This document shows, in pieces, positions 23,806 to 31,773 of a stretch of DNA of 49,656 bases. The stretch is from Herpetosiphonaceae bacterium (GTDB lineage: Bacteria > Chloroflexota > Chloroflexia > Chloroflexales > Kallotenuaceae). The position numbers and the translations under genes were made by a program. The stretch is taken from contig DASUTC010000050.1 in NCBI GenBank assembly GCA_036374795.1, positions 1 to 49,656 of the forward strand, written 5' to 3'. The notes below the pieces were generated by a model. That model was not told the origin of the DNA. It worked only from the letters and a program-made list of their open reading frames with translations, and ran no database searches. Position 1 is the stretch's first letter. Every line of letters begins with the position of its first letter.

Positions 23806-25572
23806 TTATCGAGTTGGCGCGCAGGCCGGACGGCCCGTTAGCCAGGGCTGGAATTGAAGATTGACTCCCACGGGTACACCACGCCCCTGTGGATTACGCC
23901 CTACGTCGTGCGGGCCGGACGGATCGCTCCACCAGTTGTTGGTTAGATTGAACGCTAACGTGCCCGTCGCGCCATAGGTGGTTTGCTGCTCGAAGGCGTT
24001 GTTGTCAATGGCGAGATTGAACCCGGCTGTATCTGGCCGTCTGGCAGCAAGCTGCAAGCCGACTGTGCCCCCGCTGAATCCATTACAGCGGATCGAGCCT
24101 GTCAGAGGTGCGCTGGTGTTGATGGTGACGCCAGCACCGGCACCGCCGACAAATAAGTTCCCTGATACCGTGATCGGCCCGGCTGTCTGCTCGCCCGTCA
24201 GCAGCACCTGGGGCGCGCCGCTGGGTGTGCCGTTGCCGCCGACGATCGTATTGACGATGTTGACCTCACTGCGGCCTGGCAGCCGCACATTCACTGCGGG
24301 ACCGCCGATCGCATTGCCGAAGATCTGCGTGTTGCGCAGGTCGAGCATACTGCCGAGCGCGACGATACCGCCGCCGTTATCCGCGAACGATGCATTTCGG
24401 ATTACCAGCGCGCCGCCGGTGCTGCTCACCGCAGTGCCCGATTGTCCCGCTTGACGAACCTGAACCTGATCGAGGATAATCGAGCTACCCTGCGTTCCGA
24501 CAATGCCTTCCCAACGACCTGCTGTGCCGACAAAGCGGACGGGAGCAGACGCAGTGCCTTGTGCCCGCAGCGCGCCGCCGATGGTGAGCTGCACGCCCGG
24601 CGCAAAGCGCACTTCGACGCCCGGATCGATCGTCAGCGATGAGCCAGCCGCAAGCGCATGATCTTTTTGTAGGACAACCGGGCTGTTGGCTGCCGTCCAG
24701 CGCACGTTGCCGGTCAAGACTTCCGCAGGTCGCGCCGTTGGCGTCGGCGGAACAGGCGTCGGCTCTGGCGTCGGCGTTATCGGGCTCGTGGGCACGGCGG
24801 TAGGCTGCACGGGCTGCTGCGTAGTGCCGGGTGTCAGCGCCGTGTCGGTGCCCGTCGTTGTCGGCGTCGTCACCAAGCCATCCGTTGGCGCTGGCGTTGG
24901 AGACGGATTGGGCGCGCCGCGCGGCGGCTGTGGATTATTCTGCGCCGGCTGCGGAGGGCGCGGGTTGTTGGGCGGAGACGGATACGAGCTAACCGGCGGC
25001 GCAAACGTCGGCTGGATCAGCGCCGGAGTCGGGACCGTAATAGGATCGCCGGGCGGTGGATTGAAGCCGCTGCTATCGGACGGCGGCACGCCCCCGCCTG
25101 GAGGCGGGCCGATCGGCTGCGGCACGTCGCCCGGACCGGGATAGCCCGTTCCGCTATCCGGCCCGATCGCGACAATCGTGTTGCTCAACGTTGCCGTCGA
25201 GGTAATGTCTGGTATGGGACTGGCGAACGGCTCGGTGCCGCCGATTGTGGCGGATGGGCTGCTGCTGGAAAAGGGATAGCCCGCCACTGCCGTTGCCGTC
25301 GTTGTGAGCGGCGGAGTCGCCGAGCCAGTGGCGCTTGGAGCTTCGCCTACCTGCGGCGTTTGTGCGGGATCGGGCGTAAGCGCGCTGAGGATTAGCGCGC
25401 CTGCCAGGATCACGAGCGCGGCCAGCGGCACGATAAACTCGCCGCGCATACCAAGCCGCCGGACTGATATAACCTGCTCTCCGAGTGCCCGAATATTGCT
25501 CAAACGTCGCGCTCGCGCCAGCAGAAGGTCTGGGCGAAAGCGCGTGGGATCAAATTTATGTCGCCAATCCAT
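23806..25572 (-). CDS. Membrane-anchored surface protein with Pro/Thr/Ser-rich stalk and right-handed beta-helix
   Basis: A 588-residue protein. A short basic cytoplasmic start and a membrane helix (about 47-66, FIVPLAALVILAGALILSAL) are followed by a very long low-complexity stalk rich in Pro, Thr, Ser, Gly and Asn (about 70-290). The C-terminal parallel beta-helix (about 300-585) has repeated short strands such as ALVIRNASFADNGGGIVALG and IVNTIVGGNG. The end (LTNNWWSDPSGPHDVGRNPQ) is typical of beta-helix surface proteins. The fold often binds or cleaves polysaccharides, but no catalytic residues can be assigned. The ATG at 25572 is preferred to the TTG at 25581. Possible adhesin or polysaccharide-binding protein. 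Confidence 0.65.
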   Translation of the reverse strand: MDWRHKFDPTRFRPDLLLARARRLSNIRALGEQVISVRRLGMRGEFIVPLAALVILAGALILSALTPDPAQTPQVGEAPSATGSATPPLTTTATAVAGYPFSSSSPSATIGGTEPFASPIPDITSTATLSNTIVAIGPDSGTGYPGPGDVPQPIGPPPGGGVPPSDSSGFNPPPGDPITVPTPALIQPTFAPPVSSYPSPPNNPRPPQPAQNNPQPPRGAPNPSPTPAPTDGLVTTPTTTGTDTALTPGTTQQPVQPTAVPTSPITPTPEPTPVPPTPTARPAEVLTGNVRWTAANSPVVLQKDHALAAGSSLTIDPGVEVRFAPGVQLTIGGALRAQGTASAPVRFVGTAGRWEGIVGTQGSSIILDQVQVRQAGQSGTAVSSTGGALVIRNASFADNGGGIVALGSMLDLRNTQIFGNAIGGPAVNVRLPGRSEVNIVNTIVGGNGTPSGAPQVLLTGEQTAGPITVSGNLFVGGAGAGVTINTSAPLTGSIRCNGFSGGTVGLQLAARRPDTAGFNLAIDNNAFEQQTTYGATGTLAFNLTNNWWSDPSGPHDVGRNPQGRGVPVGVNLQFQPWLTGRPACAPTR

Positions 25573-25713
25573 AATACCCAAATCCTACCATGCATCCACG
25601 CCATCTGCAACGCTATCAAGGTGACAAAAGTATGAAAAACTACATTATCGTCATGTTGACGGACAATAGCCGAGTAGAGTTTTGCTTGAACCGGCTTACA
25701 ATCAGCGTTGCCG

Positions 25714-25742
25714 TTAGACACTGATCGATTGTGTGCTAGAAT
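25714..25742 (+). promoter_or_regulatory. Sigma-70-like promoter of glpX
   Basis: TTAGAC (25714-25719), a 17-bp spacer and TAGAAT (25737-25742). The leader is about 38 nt to the ATG at 25787. Confidence 0.55.
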
Positions 25743-25786
25743 GGCGCTCTCTACGCGAGATTGAGCGGAAGCTACAAGGAGGTAGC

Positions 25787-26791
25787 ATGAAGATCGAGCG
25801 TAACATTGGCTTTGAATTGGTGCGCGCTACCGAAGCGGCTGCGCTGCGCGCCGGGCGTTGGATGGGCCGGGGCGAGAAAAACGAGGCCGATCAGGCTGCG
25901 GTCGATGCGATGCGCTATGCCCTGGACAACGTCGATATGGATGGCATCGTCGTCATCGGCGAGGGCGAGAAGGACGAGGCGCCCATGCTCTATATCGGCG
26001 AGCAGCTCGGCAACGGCAGGCCGCCCAGGGTGGATATTGCAGTTGATCCGGTCGAAGGCACGACGCTGCTGGCGGAAGGCATGCCGGGCGCGATTGCGGT
26101 CGTATCGATTGCCGAGCGTGGCTCGCTCTTTGCTACACCCGGCATCATGTACATGGAAAAGATCGCGGTGGGCGAGGCCGCCGCCGGCGCGATCGACATC
26201 ACGGCGTCCGTCGGAGAGAACATCAGGCAGGTCGCCAGGGCACTAAAAAAAGATGTCGACGACGTGACCGTCGTGATCCTGGATCGTCCGCGTCATAAGC
26301 AGATGATCCAGGAGATTCGCGAGACGGGCGCGCGCATCAAAATGATCTTGCACGGCGATGTCGCCGCCGGGGTGATGACTTCCATGGAGCATGCGCCAGC
26401 CGATATTTTGATGGGCATCGGCGGCGCGCCTGAGGCTGTCGTGACGGCGTGCGCGCTCAAATGCATCGGCGGTGAGATCCAATGTCGGCTCTGGCCGCGT
26501 AATGATCAGGAGCGCCGGATCGTCGAAGAGCAGCGGATCGACATCGCGCGTGTGTACACGACAAGCGACCTCTGCCAGGGCGAGGATGTGCATTTCGCGG
26601 CGACCGGAATCACCACCGGTGAATTATTACGAGGAGTACAATATTTTGGCTGGGGCGCGACGACACACTCGATGGTCATGCGCTCGCGAAGCGGCACCTC
26701 ACGATTTATCGAGGCCAGCCATCGCTGGGATAAGCTGATGCGTATCTCGTCTCTGCCGTTCGATCAGCGCAACGGGTCCGAGAGCGAATAG
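25787..26791 (+). CDS. glpX: Class II fructose-1,6-bisphosphatase
   Basis: A 334-residue cytoplasmic enzyme that removes the C1 phosphate of fructose 1,6-bisphosphate in gluconeogenesis or carbon fixation; in some bacteria it also acts on sedoheptulose bisphosphate. Metal-site signatures are KNEADQAAVDAMR (D35), GEGEKDEAPM and VDPVEGTTLLA (D87, E90). Length matches the GlpX family. AAGGAGG lies 5-6 bp before the ATG, a near-ideal ribosome site; the open frame upstream to 25733 crosses the promoter and is not coding. Monocistronic, upstream of rho. A class I enzyme is not seen in this window. Confidence 0.95.
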   Translation: MKIERNIGFELVRATEAAALRAGRWMGRGEKNEADQAAVDAMRYALDNVDMDGIVVIGEGEKDEAPMLYIGEQLGNGRPPRVDIAVDPVEGTTLLAEGMPGAIAVVSIAERGSLFATPGIMYMEKIAVGEAAAGAIDITASVGENIRQVARALKKDVDDVTVVILDRPRHKQMIQEIRETGARIKMILHGDVAAGVMTSMEHAPADILMGIGGAPEAVVTACALKCIGGEIQCRLWPRNDQERRIVEEQRIDIARVYTTSDLCQGEDVHFAATGITTGELLRGVQYFGWGATTHSMVMRSRSGTSRFIEASHRWDKLMRISSLPFDQRNGSESE

Positions 26792-26822
26792 CAGTTTGCG
26801 CAGGTCCTGCTCAGGCTGGGGC

Positions 26823-26850
26823 TTGCATTATGCATAAAACCTGCTATACT
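26823..26850 (+). promoter_or_regulatory. Promoter of rho
   Basis: TTGCAT (26823-26828), a 16-bp spacer, TATACT (26845-26850). The start point would be near 26857, giving a leader of about 375 nt before the rho GTG. Confidence 0.55.
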
Positions 26851-26854
26851 ATTC

Positions 26855-27232
26855 TCCGAGGCTGGAATAACAGCCTCGGATACCCTCTCAGGCTGCGTTA
26901 CCGCCGTGTTGAATTTTGACGAGTGCTGCGTGGCTCCCCCGATGAGTTTCTGCCTGTATTCGTATAGATCTTAACGTGTTGCTATAGCCTCGGACAAAAA
27001 GGTCCAATGATCATATAGTCGTGGCCCGATGTGGCTGATCCCGTACCGAAAGCAGCACCTACAATCAAGTCAGTATCCCTGATTCGTCCCCCCCTCACGC
27101 TGTGTAATTTGGACACGAACTGTACCCTGATTCTAGATGTTGAGTATGGACAGGACGTAGGTGCGACCGCAGGCGCTGCCTGTATTTGTGTTATTACCCA
27201 TGTCTTAGATTGTTTTCCCTGGAGGACCCTCT
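26855..27232 (+). promoter_or_regulatory. Long structured 5' leader of rho
   Basis: A stretch of about 375 nt with no convincing gene. It begins with a perfect 10-bp hairpin TCCGAGGCTG / CAGCCTCGGA (loop GAATAA, 26855-26880). The right arm word AGCCTCGGA occurs again at 26986-26994, so the left arm could pair with either copy. A small hairpin GGAC / GTCC (26992-27005) and a C-run near 27089 follow. Rho is autoregulated through its leader in E. coli, so an attenuator is plausible here but inferred. GGAGGA sits 7 bp before the start codon. Confidence 0.45.
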
Positions 27233-28480
27233 GTGAATATCGCTGAACTTGAAATGAAACCGTTGAGCGACTTGCACGAGTTGGCCCGTGAGCTGGAAAT
27301 TCCAAGCTATGCCCGACTCCGTAAGCAAGATCTGATTATGAAGCTGATGCATGCTCAGACCGAGCAGGTGGGCAACAGCTTCAGCTCAGGTATTCTCGAT
27401 ATTGTGTCGGACGGCTTCGGCTTTTTGCGGAGTGATCGCATGCTGCCGGGGCCGGATGATGTGTACGTTTCCCAGTCGCAGATTCGCCGCTTTGGCCTGC
27501 GTACCGGCGACCGCGTGACAGGTCAGGTGCGCCCGCCGAAAGAGAACGAGCGCTACTATAGCCTGCTGCGCGTCGAGCTGATTAATGGGATCGATCCCGA
27601 AATCGCGCGGAATCGCCCGCACTTCGATCAGTTGACGCCGATCTTCCCGAACCAGCAGCTTAAGCTGGCGACCGATCCGCAGATCTTGGCGACCCGACTG
27701 GTCGATCTGGTCGCGCCGATCGGACGCGGGCAGCGCGGATTGATCGTGTCGCCGCCGAAGGCCGGTAAGACGATGCTGCTGAAGGCGATTGCCAACGGCA
27801 TCACTACCAATCATCCCGATGTCCACCTGATGGTGCTGCTGGTCGGCGAGCGTCCCGAAGAAGTGACCGATATGCGCCGCTCGGTCAAAGGCGAAGTGAT
27901 CTCATCGACGTTCGACGAGTCGGTTGAGGATCAGACCAAAGTGACCGAGATGACGCTGGAGCGCGCGAAGCGCCTGGTGGAGAGCGGTCAGGATGTTGTG
28001 ATCTTGATGGACTCGATCACCCGCGTGGCACGCGCCTATAACCTGGATATGCCGCCGTCTGGTCGTACGCTGTCGGGCGGTATCGATCCGGTGGCGCTGT
28101 ACCCGCCCAAGCGCTTCTTCGGCGCTGCGCGTAACATCGAGCACGGCGGCTCGCTGACGATTATCGCGACCTGTCTGGTCGATACTGGCAGCCGCATGGA
28201 CGACGTGATCTACGAAGAGTTCAAGGGTACCGGCAACTCCGAGCTGGTGCTTGAGCGCCGCCTGGCCGAGAAGCGCATCTACCCGGCGATCGACATTACC
28301 CGCTCCAGCACGCGCCGCGAGGAGCTGCTGCTTGGTCCTGAGATGATGCGTCAGGTCTGGACGATGCGGCGGATGGTCAGCATGCTCAACGACAACGAGG
28401 GCACCGAGCTGGTGCTGACGCGACTTGCCAAGACGCGCTCCAACGAGGAGTTTTTGGCAACGCTCGGCAGGAATATCTAG
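27233..28480 (+). CDS. rho: Transcription termination factor Rho
   Basis: A 415-residue homohexameric RNA-dependent ATPase that stops transcription at C-rich unstructured RNA. The N-terminal Rho_N helix bundle (1-45: LSDLHELARELEIPSYARLRK) is followed by a cold-shock-type RNA-binding domain (about 46-120; GILDIVSDGFGFLRS). The ATPase core has Walker A SPPKAGKTMLLKAIA (near 170), LLVGERPEEVTDM, Walker B VVILMDSITRVARAYN and the Q/R-loop region DPVALYPPKRFFGAARNIEHGGS. Length is normal, with no long inserted N-terminal domain. Start GTG at 27233. A long leader and a 14-bp terminator flank it. Confidence 0.97.
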   Translation: MNIAELEMKPLSDLHELARELEIPSYARLRKQDLIMKLMHAQTEQVGNSFSSGILDIVSDGFGFLRSDRMLPGPDDVYVSQSQIRRFGLRTGDRVTGQVRPPKENERYYSLLRVELINGIDPEIARNRPHFDQLTPIFPNQQLKLATDPQILATRLVDLVAPIGRGQRGLIVSPPKAGKTMLLKAIANGITTNHPDVHLMVLLVGERPEEVTDMRRSVKGEVISSTFDESVEDQTKVTEMTLERAKRLVESGQDVVILMDSITRVARAYNLDMPPSGRTLSGGIDPVALYPPKRFFGAARNIEHGGSLTIIATCLVDTGSRMDDVIYEEFKGTGNSELVLERRLAEKRIYPAIDITRSSTRREELLLGPEMMRQVWTMRRMVSMLNDNEGTELVLTRLAKTRSNEEFLATLGRNI

Positions 28481-28512
28481 CATCGGCGGTTTCCGGCGCT
28501 ACCCGGTAACGA

Positions 28513-28543
28513 ACGAGGGATCAAGCTGAGCTTGATCCCTCGT
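28513..28543 (+). terminator. Terminator after rho
   Basis: A perfect 14-bp stem ACGAGGGATCAAGC / GCTTGATCCCTCGT with loop TGA, 33 bp after the rho stop. The sequence after it (GTTCATTTCCGCAG) is the first word of the adjoining tandem array. Confidence 0.75.
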
Positions 28544-28735
28544 GTTCATTTCCGCAGTTCGGGCTGATCTCGCCGGTCGGCTCTCGCGTTAATTTCCGCA
28601 GTTCGGGCTGATCTCGCCGGTCGGCTCTCGTGTTCATTTCCGCAGTTTGGATTGATCTCGCCGGTCGACTCTCGTGTTCATTTCCGCAGTTTGGATTGAT
28701 CTCGCCGGTCGACTCTCGCGTTCATTTCCGCAGTT
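28544..28735. repeat. 44-bp direct tandem repeat array between rho and parB
   Basis: There are four complete 44-bp units starting at 28544, 28588, 28632 and 28676, plus a 16-nt partial unit from 28720. Each begins GTTCATTTCCGCAGTT (one has GTTAATT) and contains GATCTCGCCGGTCG. Units 1-2 (CGGGCTGATC) and units 3-4 (TGGATTGATC) form two subtypes. The array fills the whole space between the rho terminator and the parB stop. It is contiguous, without spacers, so it is not CRISPR. 44 is not a multiple of three. Confidence 0.9.
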
Positions 28736-28739
28736 GTGG

Positions 28740-29804
28740 CTACTCGACCTCAACCGTCTCGCCAACGAGCGCTTCGATCGCCTGTGAGAGTGTGCGCAGT
28801 TGCTTGAGCAGCAGCCGCAGTTTGAACGAAGCGCCCTCGTCTTTCTGCACCCACTTCTGGAGATCGCCCTCGTGGTAGGCGCGCGTCAGCCGGTCGGCTT
28901 CGTCGACCATCTGATCGAGCGAGCGGATGCGGAAAACACGCGCTTTGTTCTTGGAGGGATTTTCGTCCTCGGCGGCAAATGCGGCGAGCGCGCCCGCCTG
29001 ACCATCTTCGGCAGCTTCCGGCTCGTCGGCCCAGAAATCGTCGTCGGCCTTGGCGGCGGGCTGGCCGCCCTTGGGCAGCGGGCCGCCTGACCCGGTGTTC
29101 ACAGGCGTGGCCTCGGTGCGCAGCCCCAGGTTATGCGCCAGCGCCTGCATCGCCGCATCGACCGTCAGATTGGGATTGGCAGCAAAATAATTCGCCAGGC
29201 TGCTGACCTCGCCCGCCGACAGGCCCTCGTCGACGATCATCTGCGCGAGCTCGATCTGCGTCTTGGTGCTGTTGATGCGCCGTAGATGCTGCGCTTGCGT
29301 CACCGTGAGCTCGCCGTCGCGGATAAGCTGCTGAATCTCAGTCGGCAGGTCGAGCAAGCCCAGGTAGCGACGAATCGTGCGAGGAGCGAGGCCGACCGCC
29401 GCGCCGACCTGCTCGTCAAGCTCGCCTTCGCTCAACATCCTGCCGCTGCCCTGGCCCTGCTCGTTGAGCCGATCGCGCAGCCGCCTGAAGGAGCGAGCCT
29501 TCTCAAGATCGTTGAGATCCTGGCGCTGGACGTTCTCAACAAGTTGCTGGATCAGCAGGTCCGAGTCGTTGGGATCGAGCACAATGCACGGCACCCGCTC
29601 GAGGCCAAGCTGGAGCGCCGCGCGCTGGCGACGACCGCCGTAGACCACGCGGTAGCGCTCGTGGCCCAGCGCGATCACGCCAAGCGGCTGGAGCAAGCCA
29701 TGCTCGCGGATCGTTTCGGCCAGGCTGACGATGTCGCCCGCGTCTTCGCGAATGCCCTCAGGATCGAGTTCAAGCTGCTGCGGATCAAGATATAACAGTC
29801 GCAT
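28740..29804 (-). CDS. parB: ParB/Spo0J-type protein (orphan)
   Basis: A 354-residue DNA-binding protein. The N-terminal ParB domain (about 3-95) has SLAETIREHGLLQPLGV, the CTP-binding type motif GGRRQRA (56-62) and ENVQRQDLNDLEKA (90-103). A helix-turn-helix KorB-like region (about 125-205) includes VGLAPRTIRRYLGLL. A low-complexity acidic stretch (about 235-295) and a helical C-terminus (about 298-354), probably the dimer part, follow. The start at 29804 has AAAGGG about 7 bp upstream. No parA, gidA/B or oriC genes are adjacent, so this is not the classic chromosomal parAB locus. It could be a second ParB or a ParB-like regulator. Confidence 0.85.
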   Translation of the reverse strand: MRLLYLDPQQLELDPEGIREDAGDIVSLAETIREHGLLQPLGVIALGHERYRVVYGGRRQRAALQLGLERVPCIVLDPNDSDLLIQQLVENVQRQDLNDLEKARSFRRLRDRLNEQGQGSGRMLSEGELDEQVGAAVGLAPRTIRRYLGLLDLPTEIQQLIRDGELTVTQAQHLRRINSTKTQIELAQMIVDEGLSAGEVSSLANYFAANPNLTVDAAMQALAHNLGLRTEATPVNTGSGGPLPKGGQPAAKADDDFWADEPEAAEDGQAGALAAFAAEDENPSKNKARVFRIRSLDQMVDEADRLTRAYHEGDLQKWVQKDEGASFKLRLLLKQLRTLSQAIEALVGETVEVE

Positions 29805-29844
29805 CAGATACCCTTTGCAAAAAATACACATGTGCGCGTTGCAG

Positions 29845-29853
29845 AGTATAGCA
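29845..29853 (-). promoter_or_regulatory. Extended -10 promoter of parB
   Basis: On the minus strand TGCTATACT gives an extended -10, 40 bp before the ATG. The -35 position is not consensus. A 10-bp palindrome CGAACGTTCG (29863-29872) lies just upstream and could be an operator. Confidence 0.45.
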
Positions 29854-29995
29854 TACCTCGCACGAACGTTCGCCAGCGCGTAATCGAAGTATTGGCACAT
29901 AGGTTGCAGCGTGAGTGGCTGGGTATCAGGATGTCTGGCTCAGGCTACAGCAGACGATCCGCAGCAGGAGCCAGCATGAAAAGATGCGAGGATCT

Positions 29996-30328
29996 ATGAA
30001 GCCCGAAGCGACAAACAATGATGACCTGGATCAGATCAGGCAGGCCAAGGCGGGGGAGAGACTCACCAGCAACGTCGGCTTTTCCAGCCCGAACTCGCCG
30101 CTGGATCTGGCCGGACTAGATCCGCTGCCGGAGAGCGGCGGCGTCGGCGCGCAGGAGACGGGAGCGGGTGGCGATCTGGAAGGCGAGGATCAGGCTCACG
30201 ATCGCGAGATCGCCAGCGGCGATGCCCGGCGTTCGGGACAGCCGCGCGGAGCTGTCCCGAATGCTGATAAGACAACCGATCGTGACCCGAACGAGCGAAC
30301 CAGCAGCGGCGGCTCGACCTCGTGGTAG
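29996..30328 (+). CDS. Small hydrophilic, probably disordered protein
   Basis: A 110-residue frame rich in Gly, Ser, Asp, Glu, Arg and Pro, with no hydrophobic core, membrane helix or cysteine. Segments include KPEATNNDDLDQIRQAKAGE and a terminal SSGGSTSW. GAGG lies 5 bp before the ATG at 29996; the frame can be extended to 29915 but without support. It is divergent from parB and convergent with fabI. No family recognised; possibly an unstructured partner or not expressed. Confidence 0.4.
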   Translation: MKPEATNNDDLDQIRQAKAGERLTSNVGFSSPNSPLDLAGLDPLPESGGVGAQETGAGGDLEGEDQAHDREIASGDARRSGQPRGAVPNADKTTDRDPNERTSSGGSTSW

Positions 30329-30350
30329 GCCGAGCCGATGGCATCTGAGC

Positions 30351-31133
30351 TTACGAGCTGATCGGCGCGACGGCCATAATGCTGGCACCGGCATCGACAT
30401 ACACGATCTGGCCGGTGACACCGCTCGACAGATCGGAGCAGAGCCAGACGGCGCTGTTGCCAACATCGTCGATCGTTACCTTGCGGCGCAGCGGGGTGAT
30501 CTCCTCCTGCGCCTTGATCATGTCGCGAATGCCTGAGATGGCGCTGGCGGCCAGCGTGCGGATCGGCCCGGCGCTGATCGCGTTGACGCGAATGCCGCGC
30601 GGTCCCAGGTCGGCGGCCAGGTAGCGCACGGACGCTTCCAGCGCTGCTTTTGCGACGCCCTGCACGTTGTAGTTGGGCATCACCTGCTGAGAGCCGTGGT
30701 AGGTCATCGTCAGGATCGAGGCGTTCGAGCTCAGGATCGGATCGGCGGCCTTGATCAGCGCCGTGAGCGAGTAGGCGCTGATGTCAAGCGCCAGGCGAAA
30801 GCCCTCTCGGCTGGTGTTGAGGTACGAGCCGCGCAGCTCGTCGGTTTTGGCGAAGGCGGCGGAGTGGATCAAAATATCGAGCTGGCCGAAGTTCTCACGC
30901 ACCTGATTCATCGCCGCCGCGATCTGCTCGTCGCTGCCGAGATCGCAGGGAACGATCAGCGTCGAGCCGAGGCTTTCCGCCAGCGGACGGACGCGGCGTT
31001 CGAGCGCCTCGCCCAGGTACGTGAAGCCAAGCTCCGCGCCTTCGCGGTGGAGCGCCTGCGCGATACCCCAGGCGATCGAGTGATCGTTGGCAACGCCGAC
31101 GATCAGCCCTTTTTTACCAGTGAGCAGCCCCAT
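30351..31133 (-). CDS. fabI: Enoyl-[acyl-carrier-protein] reductase (NADH), FabI type
   Basis: A 260-residue cytoplasmic enzyme that reduces trans-2-enoyl-ACP in the last step of each fatty-acid elongation cycle. It is a short-chain dehydrogenase fold with the FabI-type nucleotide motif GLIVGVANDHSIAWGIA and catalytic Y145 (TMTYHGSQQ), Y155 and K162 (YNVQGVAK, Y-x6-K). The substrate loop region near 190-205 reads AISAGPIRTLAASAIS, as in triclosan-binding FabI. AAGGAG lies 7 bp before the ATG at 31133. Monocistronic. Confidence 0.95.
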   Translation of the reverse strand: MGLLTGKKGLIVGVANDHSIAWGIAQALHREGAELGFTYLGEALERRVRPLAESLGSTLIVPCDLGSDEQIAAAMNQVRENFGQLDILIHSAAFAKTDELRGSYLNTSREGFRLALDISAYSLTALIKAADPILSSNASILTMTYHGSQQVMPNYNVQGVAKAALEASVRYLAADLGPRGIRVNAISAGPIRTLAASAISGIRDMIKAQEEITPLRRKVTIDDVGNSAVWLCSDLSSGVTGQIVYVDAGASIMAVAPISS

Positions 31134-31169
31134 GTGATGCTCCTTTTTGTTAGGTCTAACTGGCGCGCT

Positions 31170-31198
31170 ATCATAGCCGAGAGCCACGGATCGAACAA
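31170..31198 (-). promoter_or_regulatory. Promoter of fabI
   Basis: On the minus strand: TTGTTC (31198-31193), a 17-bp spacer, TATGAT (31175-31170). The leader is about 30 nt. Confidence 0.55.
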
Positions 31199-31199
31199 G

Positions 31200-31773
31200 C
31201 GCCGCAGCACAGCCACCTGAGTCGCCGACACACCCGGCACAAAAGTGCCGCTACCACCTGGCGGAACCTCCTATAGAGTATCCCTAAAGATGGTCGTATG
31301 CGCCTATGGGTCATTATCGCTTACGCCGATGCCAGGCCCAGAGGCTCAAGGTATCCTTATGCCAGCCAATCATAAGGAGGATGGCGTCGTAGCCCAGGCG
31401 CGGCCTTAATGCGGCCAGGCCATGATCACGCTAGAAGCGTACACCCTGGCTGTGCAGCTTGTTGACCACCACATCGATTCACAGGCTCGTCCCCGATTAC
31501 CACCCTGCCTCATGCGGCTATATGGTCAGCTCGAACTGTACAGCGGCGGCTGCCCGCATACGTGCCGAACCGGAAAATTGTTTTTAGTCAGGGCAGTATC
31601 CTTTTAGGGTACTATGCGTTTCTAGTACTAGAACACTATACTTCTGCTTCGGCATCAGCCGAAACCGCGCCGAATTACAGACTTCCTACTTCGCATGAAG
31701 TAGTTCACGGCACTAGCAACCTGTTTCGTTGTCGCTGAACTGGTACCGTCCTCATCTGTTTATAGGTAACATT
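31200..31773. other. Gene-poor region upstream of the tad locus, rich in inverted repeats
   Basis: No convincing gene in about 570 bp. Four perfect short inverted repeats are seen: CGGCAC-AAAA-GTGCCG (31235-31250), CCTTATG-N9-CATAAGG (31355-31377), TTCGGC-ATCA-GCCGAA (31648-31663) and CTACTTC-GCAT-GAAGTAG (31686-31703). A CTAGTACTAG palindrome (31622-31631) is followed by a TATACT -10-like hexamer (31637-31642). These may be operators or leader structures for the tad operon. No known riboswitch consensus was recognised. Confidence 0.45.

Noticed and set aside
27031-27246. A 71-residue frame (GTG start) overlapping the rho start
   Set aside because: No ribosome site, odd composition and the region reads better as a structured leader. 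A leader peptide is not excluded but not supported.
28544-28735. CRISPR array
   Set aside because: The 44-bp units are directly contiguous with no unique spacers, and no cas genes are present.
29863-29872. LexA box upstream of parB (CGAACGTTCG)
   Set aside because: The GAAC and GTTC halves are adjacent without the 4-nt centre needed for a LexA box of this type.
31422-31607. A 61-residue frame before the tad operon
   Set aside because: No ribosome site, no recognisable pattern, and it overlaps the inverted-repeat-rich region.
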